DNA of 12,080 nucleotides. It comes from Methylobacteriaceae bacterium. GTDB taxonomy: Bacteria > Pseudomonadota > Alphaproteobacteria > Rhizobiales > Beijerinckiaceae. The DNA lies in the NCBI GenBank assembly GCA_019247255.1, contig JAFAPJ010000275.1, forward strand, positions 1 to 12,080. Reading direction: 5' to 3'. The stretch's first letter is position 1; every line of letters starts with the position of its first letter. This document shows positions 1 to 6,251 of this stretch, one piece after another. Under the pieces are notes generated by a model. That model had not been told where the DNA came from and did no database searches. It saw nothing but the letters and a program-made list of their open reading frames with translations. The position numbers were made by a program, and so were the translations under genes.

Positions 1-385
1 AGGCGTAGCCGACCGCGACCGAATCCGTGAGCGGCAGGTAGGACAGGGACACGAAGCCGGAGAACATCCCGGCGCTGCCGATGAGGCCGCGCAGGATGTG
101 CCCGCGCAGGTTGTCGGTTCGGACCGAGGCCATGAGGTTGCCGCCCCAGGAGAGCCAGAGCAGCAGCGGCACGAGCGCGAAGGCCGAGCGGAAGAACACG
201 ATCTCGCCGATCGGGTAATCCGGGCCGAGCCACTTGATGCCGGCCGACATGACCGTGAAGGCGAGCGCCGCCAGGACTTTGCAGGCGATGCCGGCGATCG
301 GGTTCGCGTCCGGCCGGAGCGGCTCGGTCAGCGCCGAATGGGGCTCCGCCGTTCCGGAGCGTGTCGCTCCGCCGACCGGGCTCAT
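1..385 (-). CDS. EamA/DMT-family transporter, N-terminal part (runs off the left edge)
   Basis: This is the first 128 codons of a drug/metabolite-transporter (EamA, RhaT-like) permease; the rest lies beyond position 1. The ATG at 385-383 opens a frame with a roughly 30-residue polar N-terminus. Three hydrophobic stretches follow, at about residues 31-53 (ending SAGIKWLG), 58-80 (with the IVFFRSAFAL segment typical of the first EamA repeat) and 98-118 (RGLIGSAGMFSGF then SLSYLPLTDS). The IVFFR and LPLTDSVAVGY-type motifs are characteristic of the family, which normally has 10 membrane segments in two EamA repeats over about 300 residues. The start overlaps the stop of the upstream CheZ-like gene in an ATGA quartet, and I see no strong Shine-Dalgarno site, so translational coupling is likely. 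The substrate cannot be told; DMT members export amino acids, metabolites or drugs. The family call is firm and the function open. Confidence 0.85.
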   Translation of the reverse strand, partial: MSPVGGATRSGTAEPHSALTEPLRPDANPIAGIACKVLAALAFTVMSAGIKWLGPDYPIGEIVFFRSAFALVPLLLWLSWGGNLMASVRTDNLRGHILRGLIGSAGMFSGFVSLSYLPLTDSVAVGYA

Positions 386-1146
386 GTGAACAGGTCGAGC
401 TTCTCTCGGATGCCGAGCGCATCGATCTCGGCGAAGAGCCCGCCGGCGATGCCGTCCGGCCGGGCCGGCGCCTCGGCCGGATCCGCCGTCGCGAACTCGA
501 CGAGCTCCATCGGCTCGACGGGCGCGAAGATGAGATCGTCGCGCAGGAGCTCGAAGCGCGCGACGGCCGGTCCGCGGTCGACCCTGGCGCGCTCGTCCTG
601 CGCGAAGGGCGCCAGCAGCTCCTCCAGGCCCCGCAGGAGCCGCAGCGCGACGCCCGTCCGGGACGCCGCCTCCGTTTGCACGCCGCAGGCCGCGTAGATC
701 TCGGTCGCGCTGCCGTCGAGAAGGTCGCAGAGGCCGGGATCGGCGCCGGATTCGCGCAGCGTCCAGGCCGCCTCCTGCACGCGCTCGCTCGCGTCGAGGA
801 CGAGCGCGGTCGCGGTTTCCAGCTCGCGCACGAGGTCGCCGAAGCCGTCGAGCCCGGCCTCGTCGGCGGACGCTCCGATCTCCGCCATCTCGCGTCGGGC
901 TCGCGCGAAGGCCCCCATCATCTCGGCCAACACCCGGCGGTCGGCACGGTCCTCGATCAGCGGGAGCCGCGACGAAACGCCCCGTTCGATCCGGGCGATC
1001 GCCTCGAGCAGCATTCCCGTGTCGCGCGCGCGGCTGCGGCGCGCGTGCTCGGCCAGGAACCAGCGGCCCCGGTACGATTCGGTCAAGGCCGCTTCGATCG
1101 CGTCGAACTCGCTCGCCGCATCCTGAGAGGCCATCGGATCAGCCAT
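382..1146 (-). CDS. CheZ-like / conserved rhizobial hypothetical protein with degenerate phosphatase motif
   Basis: A soluble, mostly helical 254-residue protein with no signal peptide or membrane segment. Residues 14-54 (FDAIEAALTESYRGRWFLAE onward, then ARRSRARDT) match an N-terminal block I recall from rhizobial proteins annotated as hypothetical or CheZ-like. Residues 147-176 (ATEIYAACGVQTEAASRTG and the following helix) align with the CheZ active-site helix, where active enzymes usually read CxFQDxTGQRI. Here the catalytic Asp is replaced by Thr and the final Gln by Arg, so CheY-P phosphatase activity is doubtful. The C-terminus (about 236-247, LFAEIDALG) resembles the CheY-binding tail of CheZ. 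The ATG at 1146 has a GGAG site at 1159-1156 with 9-nt spacing. It lies 96 bp downstream of the epimerase gene and overlaps the DMT gene by 4 bp. No chemotaxis genes are visible nearby. The CheZ link rests on motif reading only; a plain hypothetical protein is the fallback. Confidence 0.6.
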   Translation of the reverse strand: MADPMASQDAASEFDAIEAALTESYRGRWFLAEHARRSRARDTGMLLEAIARIERGVSSRLPLIEDRADRRVLAEMMGAFARARREMAEIGASADEAGLDGFGDLVRELETATALVLDASERVQEAAWTLRESGADPGLCDLLDGSATEIYAACGVQTEAASRTGVALRLLRGLEELLAPFAQDERARVDRGPAVARFELLRDDLIFAPVEPMELVEFATADPAEAPARPDGIAGGLFAEIDALGIREKLDLFT

Positions 1147-1155
1147 GAGCGCCCG

Positions 1156-1159
1156 CTCC
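1156..1159 (-). promoter_or_regulatory. Shine-Dalgarno site for the CheZ-like gene
   Basis: On the minus strand a GGAG lies 9 nt before the ATG at 1146 and supports that start. It sits in and beside a small CCCG-GAG-CGGG stem-loop (1152-1162), so the site may be partly occluded in the mRNA. Confidence 0.5.
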
Positions 1160-1163
1160 GGGT

Positions 1164-1184
1164 CGCGTTTCGGACAGAAACACG
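1164..1184 (-). repeat. Inverted repeat / RNA hairpin between the epimerase and CheZ-like genes
   Basis: Read on the minus strand, 8-nt arms CGTGTTTC and GAAACGCG flank the 5-nt loop TGTCC. All eight pairs form in minus-strand RNA (one is G-U); in plus-strand RNA the same position is a C-A mismatch, so the structure fits minus-strand transcription. No T-tract follows, so it is not a standard intrinsic terminator. It could be an mRNA processing or stabilising stem between two genes of one transcript, or part of the leader of the CheZ-like gene. Confidence 0.4.
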
Positions 1185-1242
1185 CTCTCGATGAGCCTAG
1201 CGCCGCGATGGTGAAGATTGCGTACCCGCGCCAGTCTCTCGC

Positions 1243-2229
1243 TCAACCCCAGAGCGAGCGCGGTGCGGGCCGGATCACGCTGCCGTCGTAGGCGAGGCCG
1301 TCCGGCCGGTCGTGCGCGAGCAGCAACGGACCGTCGAGATCCACGAAGCGGGCGCGGGGCGTCGCGAGAAGCGCCGGCGCCATCGCGAGCGAGGTCCCGA
1401 GCATGCAGCCGACCATGAGAGCGTAGCCCAGCGCGTGCGCCTCCGCGGCGGCGGCCAGCATCTCGGTCAGGCCCCCCGCCTTGTCGAGCTTGAGGTTTAC
1501 GGCGTCGTAGCGGTCGCGAAGGGCCGCGAGGTCGTCGCGGACGTGGACGCTCTCGTCGGCGCAGATCGGCACGTCGCGCCGCACGCGCGCGAGCGCCGCG
1601 TCGGCGCCGGCCTTGAGCGGCTGCTCCACAAGCGCGAATCCGGCCTCGGCGCAGGCCGCGAGATGCGCCTCGAGGTTCTCGTCCGTCCAGCCCTCGTTGG
1701 CGTCCGCGATGAGCGTCGCCGCCGGCGCGCCGGCGCGGACGGCCCGGATGCGCGAAAGGTCGCCGTCGGGCGCGCCGAGCTTCACCTTCAGGATGGGCCG
1801 GTCCGCGGCCTTCTCCGCGGCGGCCCGCATGGCGTCCGGCGCGTCAAGGCTCAGCGTATAGGCGGTCGTGACGGGAGGAACGCGGTCGAGCCCGGCGAGA
1901 ACATGGGCCGGCACGCCCGTCCGCTTGGCTTCGAGATCCCAGATCGCGCAATCAAGGGCGTTCCGGGCGGCGCCGGCCGGCATCGCGCCTTGCAGCTCCT
2001 CGCGTCCGAGGCCGTCAGCGAGCGCGCCCCGCATGCCCTCGATCGCGGCGGTGACGCCCTCGATCGTCTCGCCGTACCGGGCATAGGGCACGCATTCGCC
2101 CCGGCCGACGAGGTCGCCGTCGCGCAGGGTTGCGGTGACGACCACGATCTCCGTGCGCGAGCCGCGCGCGATCGTGAAACGGCCGGCGATCGGAAAGCGC
2201 TCTACCGCGACCTCGAGCCTACGCGTCAC
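1243..2229 (-). CDS. Enolase-superfamily dipeptide (L-Ala-D/L-Glu) epimerase or N-acetyl-D-glutamate racemase
   Basis: A 328-residue cytosolic Mg-dependent epimerase of the muconate-lactonizing subgroup. Residues 1-115 form the capping domain, with the 20s loop around FTIARGSRTE and the 50s loop around GECVPYARYGET; the rest is the barrel. Catalytic residues are visible: KVK (Lys148, Lys150), metal ligands Asp176 (DANEGW), Glu202 (VEQPL) and Asp225 (ADES), and the second acid/base Lys in NLKLDKAGG (247-250). DLD at 297-299 is the Asp-x-Asp pair that in L-Ala-D/L-Glu epimerases holds the substrate ammonium group. Such enzymes recycle murein dipeptides. Alphaproteobacterial relatives are also annotated as N-acetyl-D-Glu racemase (DgcA) of D-glutamate catabolism, normally beside a DUF1611 gene (dgcN), which is not in this window. 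The GTG start at 2229 is backed by GGAGG 8 nt upstream. The gene is transcribed divergently from mlaE. Fold and reaction class are near certain; substrate is not. Confidence 0.92.
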   Translation of the reverse strand: MTRRLEVAVERFPIAGRFTIARGSRTEIVVVTATLRDGDLVGRGECVPYARYGETIEGVTAAIEGMRGALADGLGREELQGAMPAGAARNALDCAIWDLEAKRTGVPAHVLAGLDRVPPVTTAYTLSLDAPDAMRAAAEKAADRPILKVKLGAPDGDLSRIRAVRAGAPAATLIADANEGWTDENLEAHLAACAEAGFALVEQPLKAGADAALARVRRDVPICADESVHVRDDLAALRDRYDAVNLKLDKAGGLTEMLAAAAEAHALGYALMVGCMLGTSLAMAPALLATPRARFVDLDGPLLLAHDRPDGLAYDGSVIRPAPRSLWG

Positions 2230-2327
2230 GCTCCACGCCTCCGCGGGCCGTCCTCGACTTGCGCCCCGCGAGCGCGCTAAACCCTGGGCACGGGGATGCC
2301 AAGAGGCGCACGGACTTGCAGCGCGAG
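2230..2327. promoter_or_regulatory. Divergent intergenic region between the epimerase and mlaE
   Basis: These 98 bp separate two genes that point away from each other, so promoters for both the minus-strand epimerase and the plus-strand MCE operon should lie here or extend into the coding ends. I cannot pick convincing -35/-10 boxes: TTGCGC at 2259 has only a poor CTAAAC partner at 2277, with a 12-nt spacer that is too short. No clear operator palindrome is visible. The inference rests on gene orientation. Confidence 0.4.
2238..2242 (-). promoter_or_regulatory. Shine-Dalgarno site fixing the GTG start of the epimerase
   Basis: A perfect GGAGG on the minus strand lies 8 nt before the GTG at 2229. 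It is one of the few textbook ribosome-binding sites in the window and decides the non-ATG start. Confidence 0.75.
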
Positions 2328-3464
2328 ATGACGGCGGATCGGCCGCGGGCGGAATCCGAGCGCTCGGGCGACGGCTTCCGCGCCTGGCTCAGCGGCCGTT
2401 GGACGGTCGAGAACGCGGCCGACGTCGAGCGCGAGATCGGGGGGCTCGTCGCGTCCGCGGGGGACGCCGGGCACGTCGTGCTCGACCTGTCGGCCCTCGA
2501 TCGGCTCGACACGCTTGGGGCCTGGGTGCTCGACCGCACCCGCCACGAATTCGGGGCGAACGGGGTCGCGGCCGATTTCGTCGGGGCCAAGCCCGAACAC
2601 CGCATCCTGCTGAACGAGGTCGCCTATCGCGGCTTCCAGCCTGAGCCCGTGAAGCGCAGCGCGACCTTCATGGACATCATGGCCGACACGGGCGAGACGG
2701 TCGTACGCGCGGGGCGCGATTTCGCGGCCGGGATCAGCACGCTTGGCGAGATGGTCACGGCCTTCGTGCGGGTCTGCGTCATCCCGGGCCGCTTCCGCTT
2801 CGCCTCGGTGACGAACCAGATCGAGCAGATCGGCTTTCGGGGCGTCCCGATCATCGTGCTGATCTCCTTCCTGGTCGGCTGCATCGTGGCCCAGCAGGGC
2901 ATCTTCCAGCTCCAGCGCTTCGGCGCGCAGGCCTTCGTGGTGAACCTCGTCGGGGTGCTCGTGCTGCGCGAGCTCGGCGTGCTCCTCACCTCCATCATGG
3001 TGGCCGGACGATCGGGCTCGGCCTTCACGGCCGAGATCGGCTCCATGAAGATGCGCGAGGAGATCGACGCCCTGCGCGTGATGGGGCTCGATCCGGTCGA
3101 GGTCCTGCTCGTCCCGCGCGTCCTCGCTCTCGTGATCTCGCTGCCGATCCTGTCGTTCCTGTCCTCCATGGCGGCGCTCCTCGGCGGGGGCCTCGTCGCC
3201 TGGATCTACGGCGGCATCCCGCCCGAGGCCTTCCTGGTTCAGCTCAAGAACGCCATCGCGGTGAACACCTTCATGGTGGGCGTCATCAAGGCCCCGTTCA
3301 TGGCTCTCGTCATCGGGGTCATCGCGGCGATCGAGGGCGTCGCGGTCGAGGGCTCGGCGGAATCGCTCGGGCACCACGTCACGGCCGCGGTCGTGAAGTC
3401 GATCTTCATGGTGATCGTGCTCGACGGCTTCTTCGCCGTGTTCTTCGCGGCCCTGAGGTACTGA
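2328..3464 (+). CDS. mlaE: MlaE-type ABC lipid-transport permease with N-terminal STAS (MlaB-like) domain
   Basis: Permease of an MCE lipid transporter in the inner membrane, 378 residues. Residues about 15-105 form a STAS domain (VLDLSALDRLDTLGAWVLDR at 51-70), with Thr62 where the phosphorylatable Ser/Thr of anti-sigma-antagonist-like STAS domains lies. Residues about 120-378 are the MlaE domain: RELGVLLTSIMVAGRSGSAF (214-233), then AEIGSMKMREEIDALRVMG (235-253, containing the coupling helix), and several membrane helices ending FFAVFFAALRY. Escherichia coli keeps MlaB and MlaE as separate proteins; fusion is common in alphaproteobacteria. I chose ATG 2328, the only ATG before the STAS domain. 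TTG at 2316 has AAGAGG about 9 nt upstream and is a real alternative; TTG at 2259 would add 23 residues. One base separates its stop from mlaF. The family call is very secure; the start is moderately secure. Confidence 0.95.
   Translation: MTADRPRAESERSGDGFRAWLSGRWTVENAADVEREIGGLVASAGDAGHVVLDLSALDRLDTLGAWVLDRTRHEFGANGVAADFVGAKPEHRILLNEVAYRGFQPEPVKRSATFMDIMADTGETVVRAGRDFAAGISTLGEMVTAFVRVCVIPGRFRFASVTNQIEQIGFRGVPIIVLISFLVGCIVAQQGIFQLQRFGAQAFVVNLVGVLVLRELGVLLTSIMVAGRSGSAFTAEIGSMKMREEIDALRVMGLDPVEVLLVPRVLALVISLPILSFLSSMAALLGGGLVAWIYGGIPPEAFLVQLKNAIAVNTFMVGVIKAPFMALVIGVIAAIEGVAVEGSAESLGHHVTAAVVKSIFMVIVLDGFFAVFFAALRY
3454..3458 (+). promoter_or_regulatory. Shine-Dalgarno site for mlaF within the end of mlaE
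   Basis: TGAGG inside the last codons of mlaE lies 7 nt before the GTG of mlaF at 3466. Together with the 1-nt intergenic gap it supports the GTG start and suggests translational coupling. Confidence 0.6.
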
Positions 3465-3465
3465 C

Positions 3466-4272
3466 GTGGCGGGCGAGCGCACCTTCGGCAGCCCGGGCGC
3501 CCAGCCTGAGCCGATCATACGGGTCCACGACCTCCAGGTCGGGTTCAAGGATCGGCTCGTCCTCAAAGGCCTCGATCTCGACGTCTATCGTGGCGAGATC
3601 CTGGGCTTCGTGGGACCCTCCGGTCAGGGCAAGTCGGTGCTGACCCGCACCATCCTCGGGCTCATCCCGAAGCGGGCCGGAACGATCGAGGTCTTCGGCC
3701 AGGACGTGGACGCGCTCTCCGTGCCCGAGCGCCGGGCGATGGAGCAGCGCTGGGGCGTCCTCTTCCAGCAGGGCGCGCTCTTCTCGGCGCTGACCGTCCG
3801 GCAGAACGTCCAGGTGCCGATGCGCGAGTATCTGACGCTGTCCGACCGACTGCTGGACGAGCTCGCCATGCTCAAGATCGAGATGGTGGGGTTGAAGCCG
3901 GACGCGGCCGACAAGCTGCCCTCCGAGCTCTCGGGCGGCATGATCAAGCGCGCCGCGCTCGCCCGCGCGCTCTCGCTCGACCCCGAGATCCTCTTCCTCG
4001 ATGAGCCGACCTCCGGACTCGACCCGATCGGGGCGGGCGAGTTCGACGAGCTCATCGCCACCCTGCAGAAGACCCTCGGCCTCACGGTCTTCATGGTGAC
4101 TCACGACCTCGACAGCCTTTATACGGTCTGTGACCGCGTCGCCGCGCTCGGCGACGGCCACGTCATTGCCCGAGGACCCATCGAGGAGATGCTCGCCTCC
4201 GATCACCCATGGGTTCGCTCGTATTTTCACGGCAAGCGGGCGCGCGCCGTGATGGGAACGGCTGCTGCCTGA
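3466..4272 (+). CDS. mlaF: MlaF-type ABC transporter ATP-binding protein
   Basis: Cytoplasmic ATPase that drives the MCE lipid transporter by pairing with the MlaE permease. The 268-residue protein has every ABC motif: Walker A GPSGQGKS (50-57), Q-loop LFQQGALFS (99-107, the MlaF/Ttg2A form), signature LSGGM (155-159) followed by KRAALARAL, Walker B ILFLDE (175-180) with EPTSGLDP, and H-loop His213 in VTHDLDS. The GPSGQGKS and LSGGMIKRAALARAL wording is typical of MlaF rather than of general importers. A roughly 15-residue Pro/Gly-rich N-terminus precedes the ATPase fold. The start is GTG at 3466, one base after mlaE. The stop is 6 nt before the MCE gene, so it is the second gene of the operon. 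No key residue is missing. Confidence 0.96.
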   Translation: MAGERTFGSPGAQPEPIIRVHDLQVGFKDRLVLKGLDLDVYRGEILGFVGPSGQGKSVLTRTILGLIPKRAGTIEVFGQDVDALSVPERRAMEQRWGVLFQQGALFSALTVRQNVQVPMREYLTLSDRLLDELAMLKIEMVGLKPDAADKLPSELSGGMIKRAALARALSLDPEILFLDEPTSGLDPIGAGEFDELIATLQKTLGLTVFMVTHDLDSLYTVCDRVAALGDGHVIARGPIEEMLASDHPWVRSYFHGKRARAVMGTAAA

Positions 4273-4278
4273 CGATCC

Positions 4279-5607
4279 ATGGATACACGCGCCAACTACG
4301 CCCTTATCGGCATCTTCACCGTCGCGGCGATCGTCGCGGCTTTCGGCTTCGTCTACTGGTTCTCCGGAGCGGACCGCGCCCGCGCCCGCGTCGCCTACAA
4401 GGTCGAGTTCCAGGGCTCGGTCGCCGGTCTCGCGAAGGGGTCGGCCGTGCTGTTCAACGGCATCCGGGTCGGCGACGTGAACGAGGTTTTCCTCGACCGC
4501 AACCGGCCCGATCAGGCCTTCGCCAAGATCGACGTCTCGCCGGAGACGCCGGTCAATTCGAGCACGAAGGCGCGGCTCGACACGCAGATCCTGTCGGGCT
4601 CCGCGGCCGTCTCGCTGAACGGCGGCGCGGCCGACGCGCCCCCGATCGTAAAGCGCCCGGATGACGACCTGCCCGTGATCGTGGCCGAGTCCGGCGGCAT
4701 CGGGAGCCTGCTCGAGACGGCCCGGCTGACGGCCGAAAAGGCGAACCAGCTTCTCGACAGCGTGCAGGGTGTCGTCACCGAGAACCGCGAGGCGCTGAAC
4801 CGGACCGTGCGCAACGTGGAGGCCTTCTCGGACGTGCTCGGCAAGAGCGCACCCGGCATCGACCGGCTGATGAGCTCGCTCGCTCAGGCCGCCGACAATA
4901 TCGGCCCGGTCGCGCAGAAGCTGCAGACGCTGACCGACAACACGAACGCCCTCGTGGTCTCGATCGACCGGCAGAAGGTCGCCAACATCATCACGAACGT
5001 CGACAACACGCTGCAGACCGTGAACGACAGCCGCGCCCGGATCACGAACATCCTGCAGGACACCTCGACGCTCATGCGCGGGCTCGCCGACACGGCGCCC
5101 AAGCTCGACCAGACGATCCAGGATGCCGGGAAGCTCGTCGCGGCGATCGACACGACGAAGATCAGCCAGGTGGTCGACAACACGCAGCGCTTCACGACGG
5201 CGCTCGCCAATTCGAGCCGCGACGTCGAGCAGACGGCGCGCAACGCGAACTCGCTCACCGCCAAGCTCGACGCGGCCGCCGGCCGGGTCGACGGGGTCCT
5301 GAAGGCGGCCGAGAACTTCCTCGGCTCCGCGGCCGGGGAGGAAGGCAAGAGCACGTTCGGGGCCGTGCGGCTCGCCGCGGAGTCGATCAAGCGGACGTCG
5401 GACAACCTCGACAAGCGCTTCACGGAGATCACCTCCGCGCTGACCCGGCTCGCCGGCACGGGCACGCGTCAGCTCGACGCCGTCGCGATCGACGCGCGGC
5501 GCACAATCAACACTGTCGGACGAGCTGCATCGAATCTCGAGCGAAACCCCTCATCCGTCATCTTCGGCGGTGGACGCGCGGCGATTCCCGAGTACAGCGG
5601 TCGGTGA
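4279..5607 (+). CDS. mlaD: MlaD-type MCE-domain periplasmic lipid-binding protein with long helical tail
   Basis: Substrate-binding MCE protein of the transporter, anchored in the inner membrane and facing the periplasm. Residues 8-29 are one membrane helix (ALIGIFTVAAIVAAFGFVYW). Residues about 36-115 are the MCE domain (VEFQGSVAGLAKGSAVLFNG, GIRVGDV, LDTQILSGSAAVSLNGG). Residues about 140-425 are a long Asn/Thr/Ala-rich helical region with little Pro, then a short tail (FGGGRAAIPEYSGR). At 442 residues it is much longer than E. coli MlaD (about 180), as in many alphaproteobacteria; the tail probably forms an extended helical conduit or partner-binding segment. The tail contains an internal repeat: 229-269 and 290-330 align without gaps at a 61-residue offset (both begin ID..K). 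The ATG at 4279 follows mlaF by 6 nt; no strong Shine-Dalgarno site is seen, so coupling is likely. The lipid cargo cannot be read from the sequence. Confidence 0.93.
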   Translation: MDTRANYALIGIFTVAAIVAAFGFVYWFSGADRARARVAYKVEFQGSVAGLAKGSAVLFNGIRVGDVNEVFLDRNRPDQAFAKIDVSPETPVNSSTKARLDTQILSGSAAVSLNGGAADAPPIVKRPDDDLPVIVAESGGIGSLLETARLTAEKANQLLDSVQGVVTENREALNRTVRNVEAFSDVLGKSAPGIDRLMSSLAQAADNIGPVAQKLQTLTDNTNALVVSIDRQKVANIITNVDNTLQTVNDSRARITNILQDTSTLMRGLADTAPKLDQTIQDAGKLVAAIDTTKISQVVDNTQRFTTALANSSRDVEQTARNANSLTAKLDAAAGRVDGVLKAAENFLGSAAGEEGKSTFGAVRLAAESIKRTSDNLDKRFTEITSALTRLAGTGTRQLDAVAIDARRTINTVGRAASNLERNPSSVIFGGGRAAIPEYSGR

Positions 5608-5626
5608 CGTCCCGACCGCTTGATGG

Positions 5627-6241
5627 ATGCACCGATCCGTGTTCGCCGAGAGTAGCTTGCATCCCCGCGCGCGGCGGCCGCTCGCGGCCGCCCTCGTCAG
5701 CCTGGGGCTCGCGGCGGCCGGGTGCTCCTCCCCGCCGCTCCCCGCCTTCGACCTGACAGCGCCCCGAGAGGCTTTGCGCGGCGGAGTGCGCGGGCAGCTG
5801 GTCGTCGTCGAGCCCGTCGGCATCCAGCCCTTCGAGAGCGAGCGCATCGTCGCGAAGGATCCGGCCGGAACCATCAGCTATCTCGGCGGGGCGCAATGGG
5901 CGGACCGCCTGCCGCGGCTCGTACAGGCGAAAATCATCCAGACCTTCGAGAACTCGTCGCGCATCCGGGCGGTCGGTCGCCCGGGCGATGGCACCACGCC
6001 GACCGCGCAGCTGACGACGGAGATCAGGTCCTTCCAGCTCGATGCGGGCGCCGGCGAGGTCGAGGTCGAGATCTCGGCGAAGCTCATCGCGATCGGGTCC
6101 GGCCGGATCGAGACCGCCCGCATCTTCCGGGCGCGCGTTCCCGTGGGCTCCGCGAACGGGCCCGAGGTCGCGCAGGCGCTCGACCGGGCGCTCTCGACCG
6201 TCCTCGTCGACCTCGTGCGCTGGACCGGCACCGGGCGCTGA
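5627..6241 (+). CDS. ABC-type transport auxiliary lipoprotein (PqiC-like, ABC_trans_aux family)
   Basis: A 204-residue lipoprotein expected at the periplasmic face of the outer membrane, the likely receiving or docking component of the MCE transporter. The N-terminus has Arg residues, a hydrophobic core (LAAALVSLGL) and a lipobox LAAAGC with the lipidated Cys at 33. The mature part shows the family pattern: an early strand block (QLVVVEPVGIQPFESERIVA), a QWADRLPRLVQAKIIQTFEN motif (residues 90-109), and a late ALDRALSTVLVDLVRW helix. Tandem placement 19 nt after an MCE gene is the usual context. It replaces the soluble MlaC carrier of E. coli Mla, which is absent here. The ATG at 5627 gives a long n-region; TTG at 5657, preceded by GAGAG, would give a more usual signal peptide. 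Family assignment is strong and the exact start uncertain. Confidence 0.88.
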   Translation: MHRSVFAESSLHPRARRPLAAALVSLGLAAAGCSSPPLPAFDLTAPREALRGGVRGQLVVVEPVGIQPFESERIVAKDPAGTISYLGGAQWADRLPRLVQAKIIQTFENSSRIRAVGRPGDGTTPTAQLTTEIRSFQLDAGAGEVEVEISAKLIAIGSGRIETARIFRARVPVGSANGPEVAQALDRALSTVLVDLVRWTGTGR

Positions 6242-6251
6242 GCGCCCGCGG

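Noticed and set aside
361..2280. Plus-strand open frames opposite the CheZ-like and epimerase genes (361-1194 and 1312-2280).
   Set aside because: Both are Arg/Gly-rich antisense shadows; the minus-strand proteins carry the recognisable motifs and ribosome sites.
2259..2282. TTGCGC and CTAAAC as a sigma-70-type promoter for the MCE operon.
   Set aside because: The spacer is only 12 nt and the -10 match is poor.
2277..3566. A 429-codon minus-strand frame opposite mlaE.
   Set aside because: The translation is His/Asp/Glu/Arg-rich shadow sequence with no hydrophobic core or motif, while the opposite strand encodes an unmistakable STAS-MlaE.
3406..4230. A 274-codon minus-strand frame opposite mlaF.
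   Set aside because: Antisense shadow with no motif; mlaF has all ABC signatures on the plus strand.
6042..6251. An N-terminal extension of the SDR reductase to 383 residues.
   Set aside because: It lies inside the lipoprotein gene in another frame and is Arg/Ser-rich; the Rossmann fold begins within a few residues of ATG 6252.
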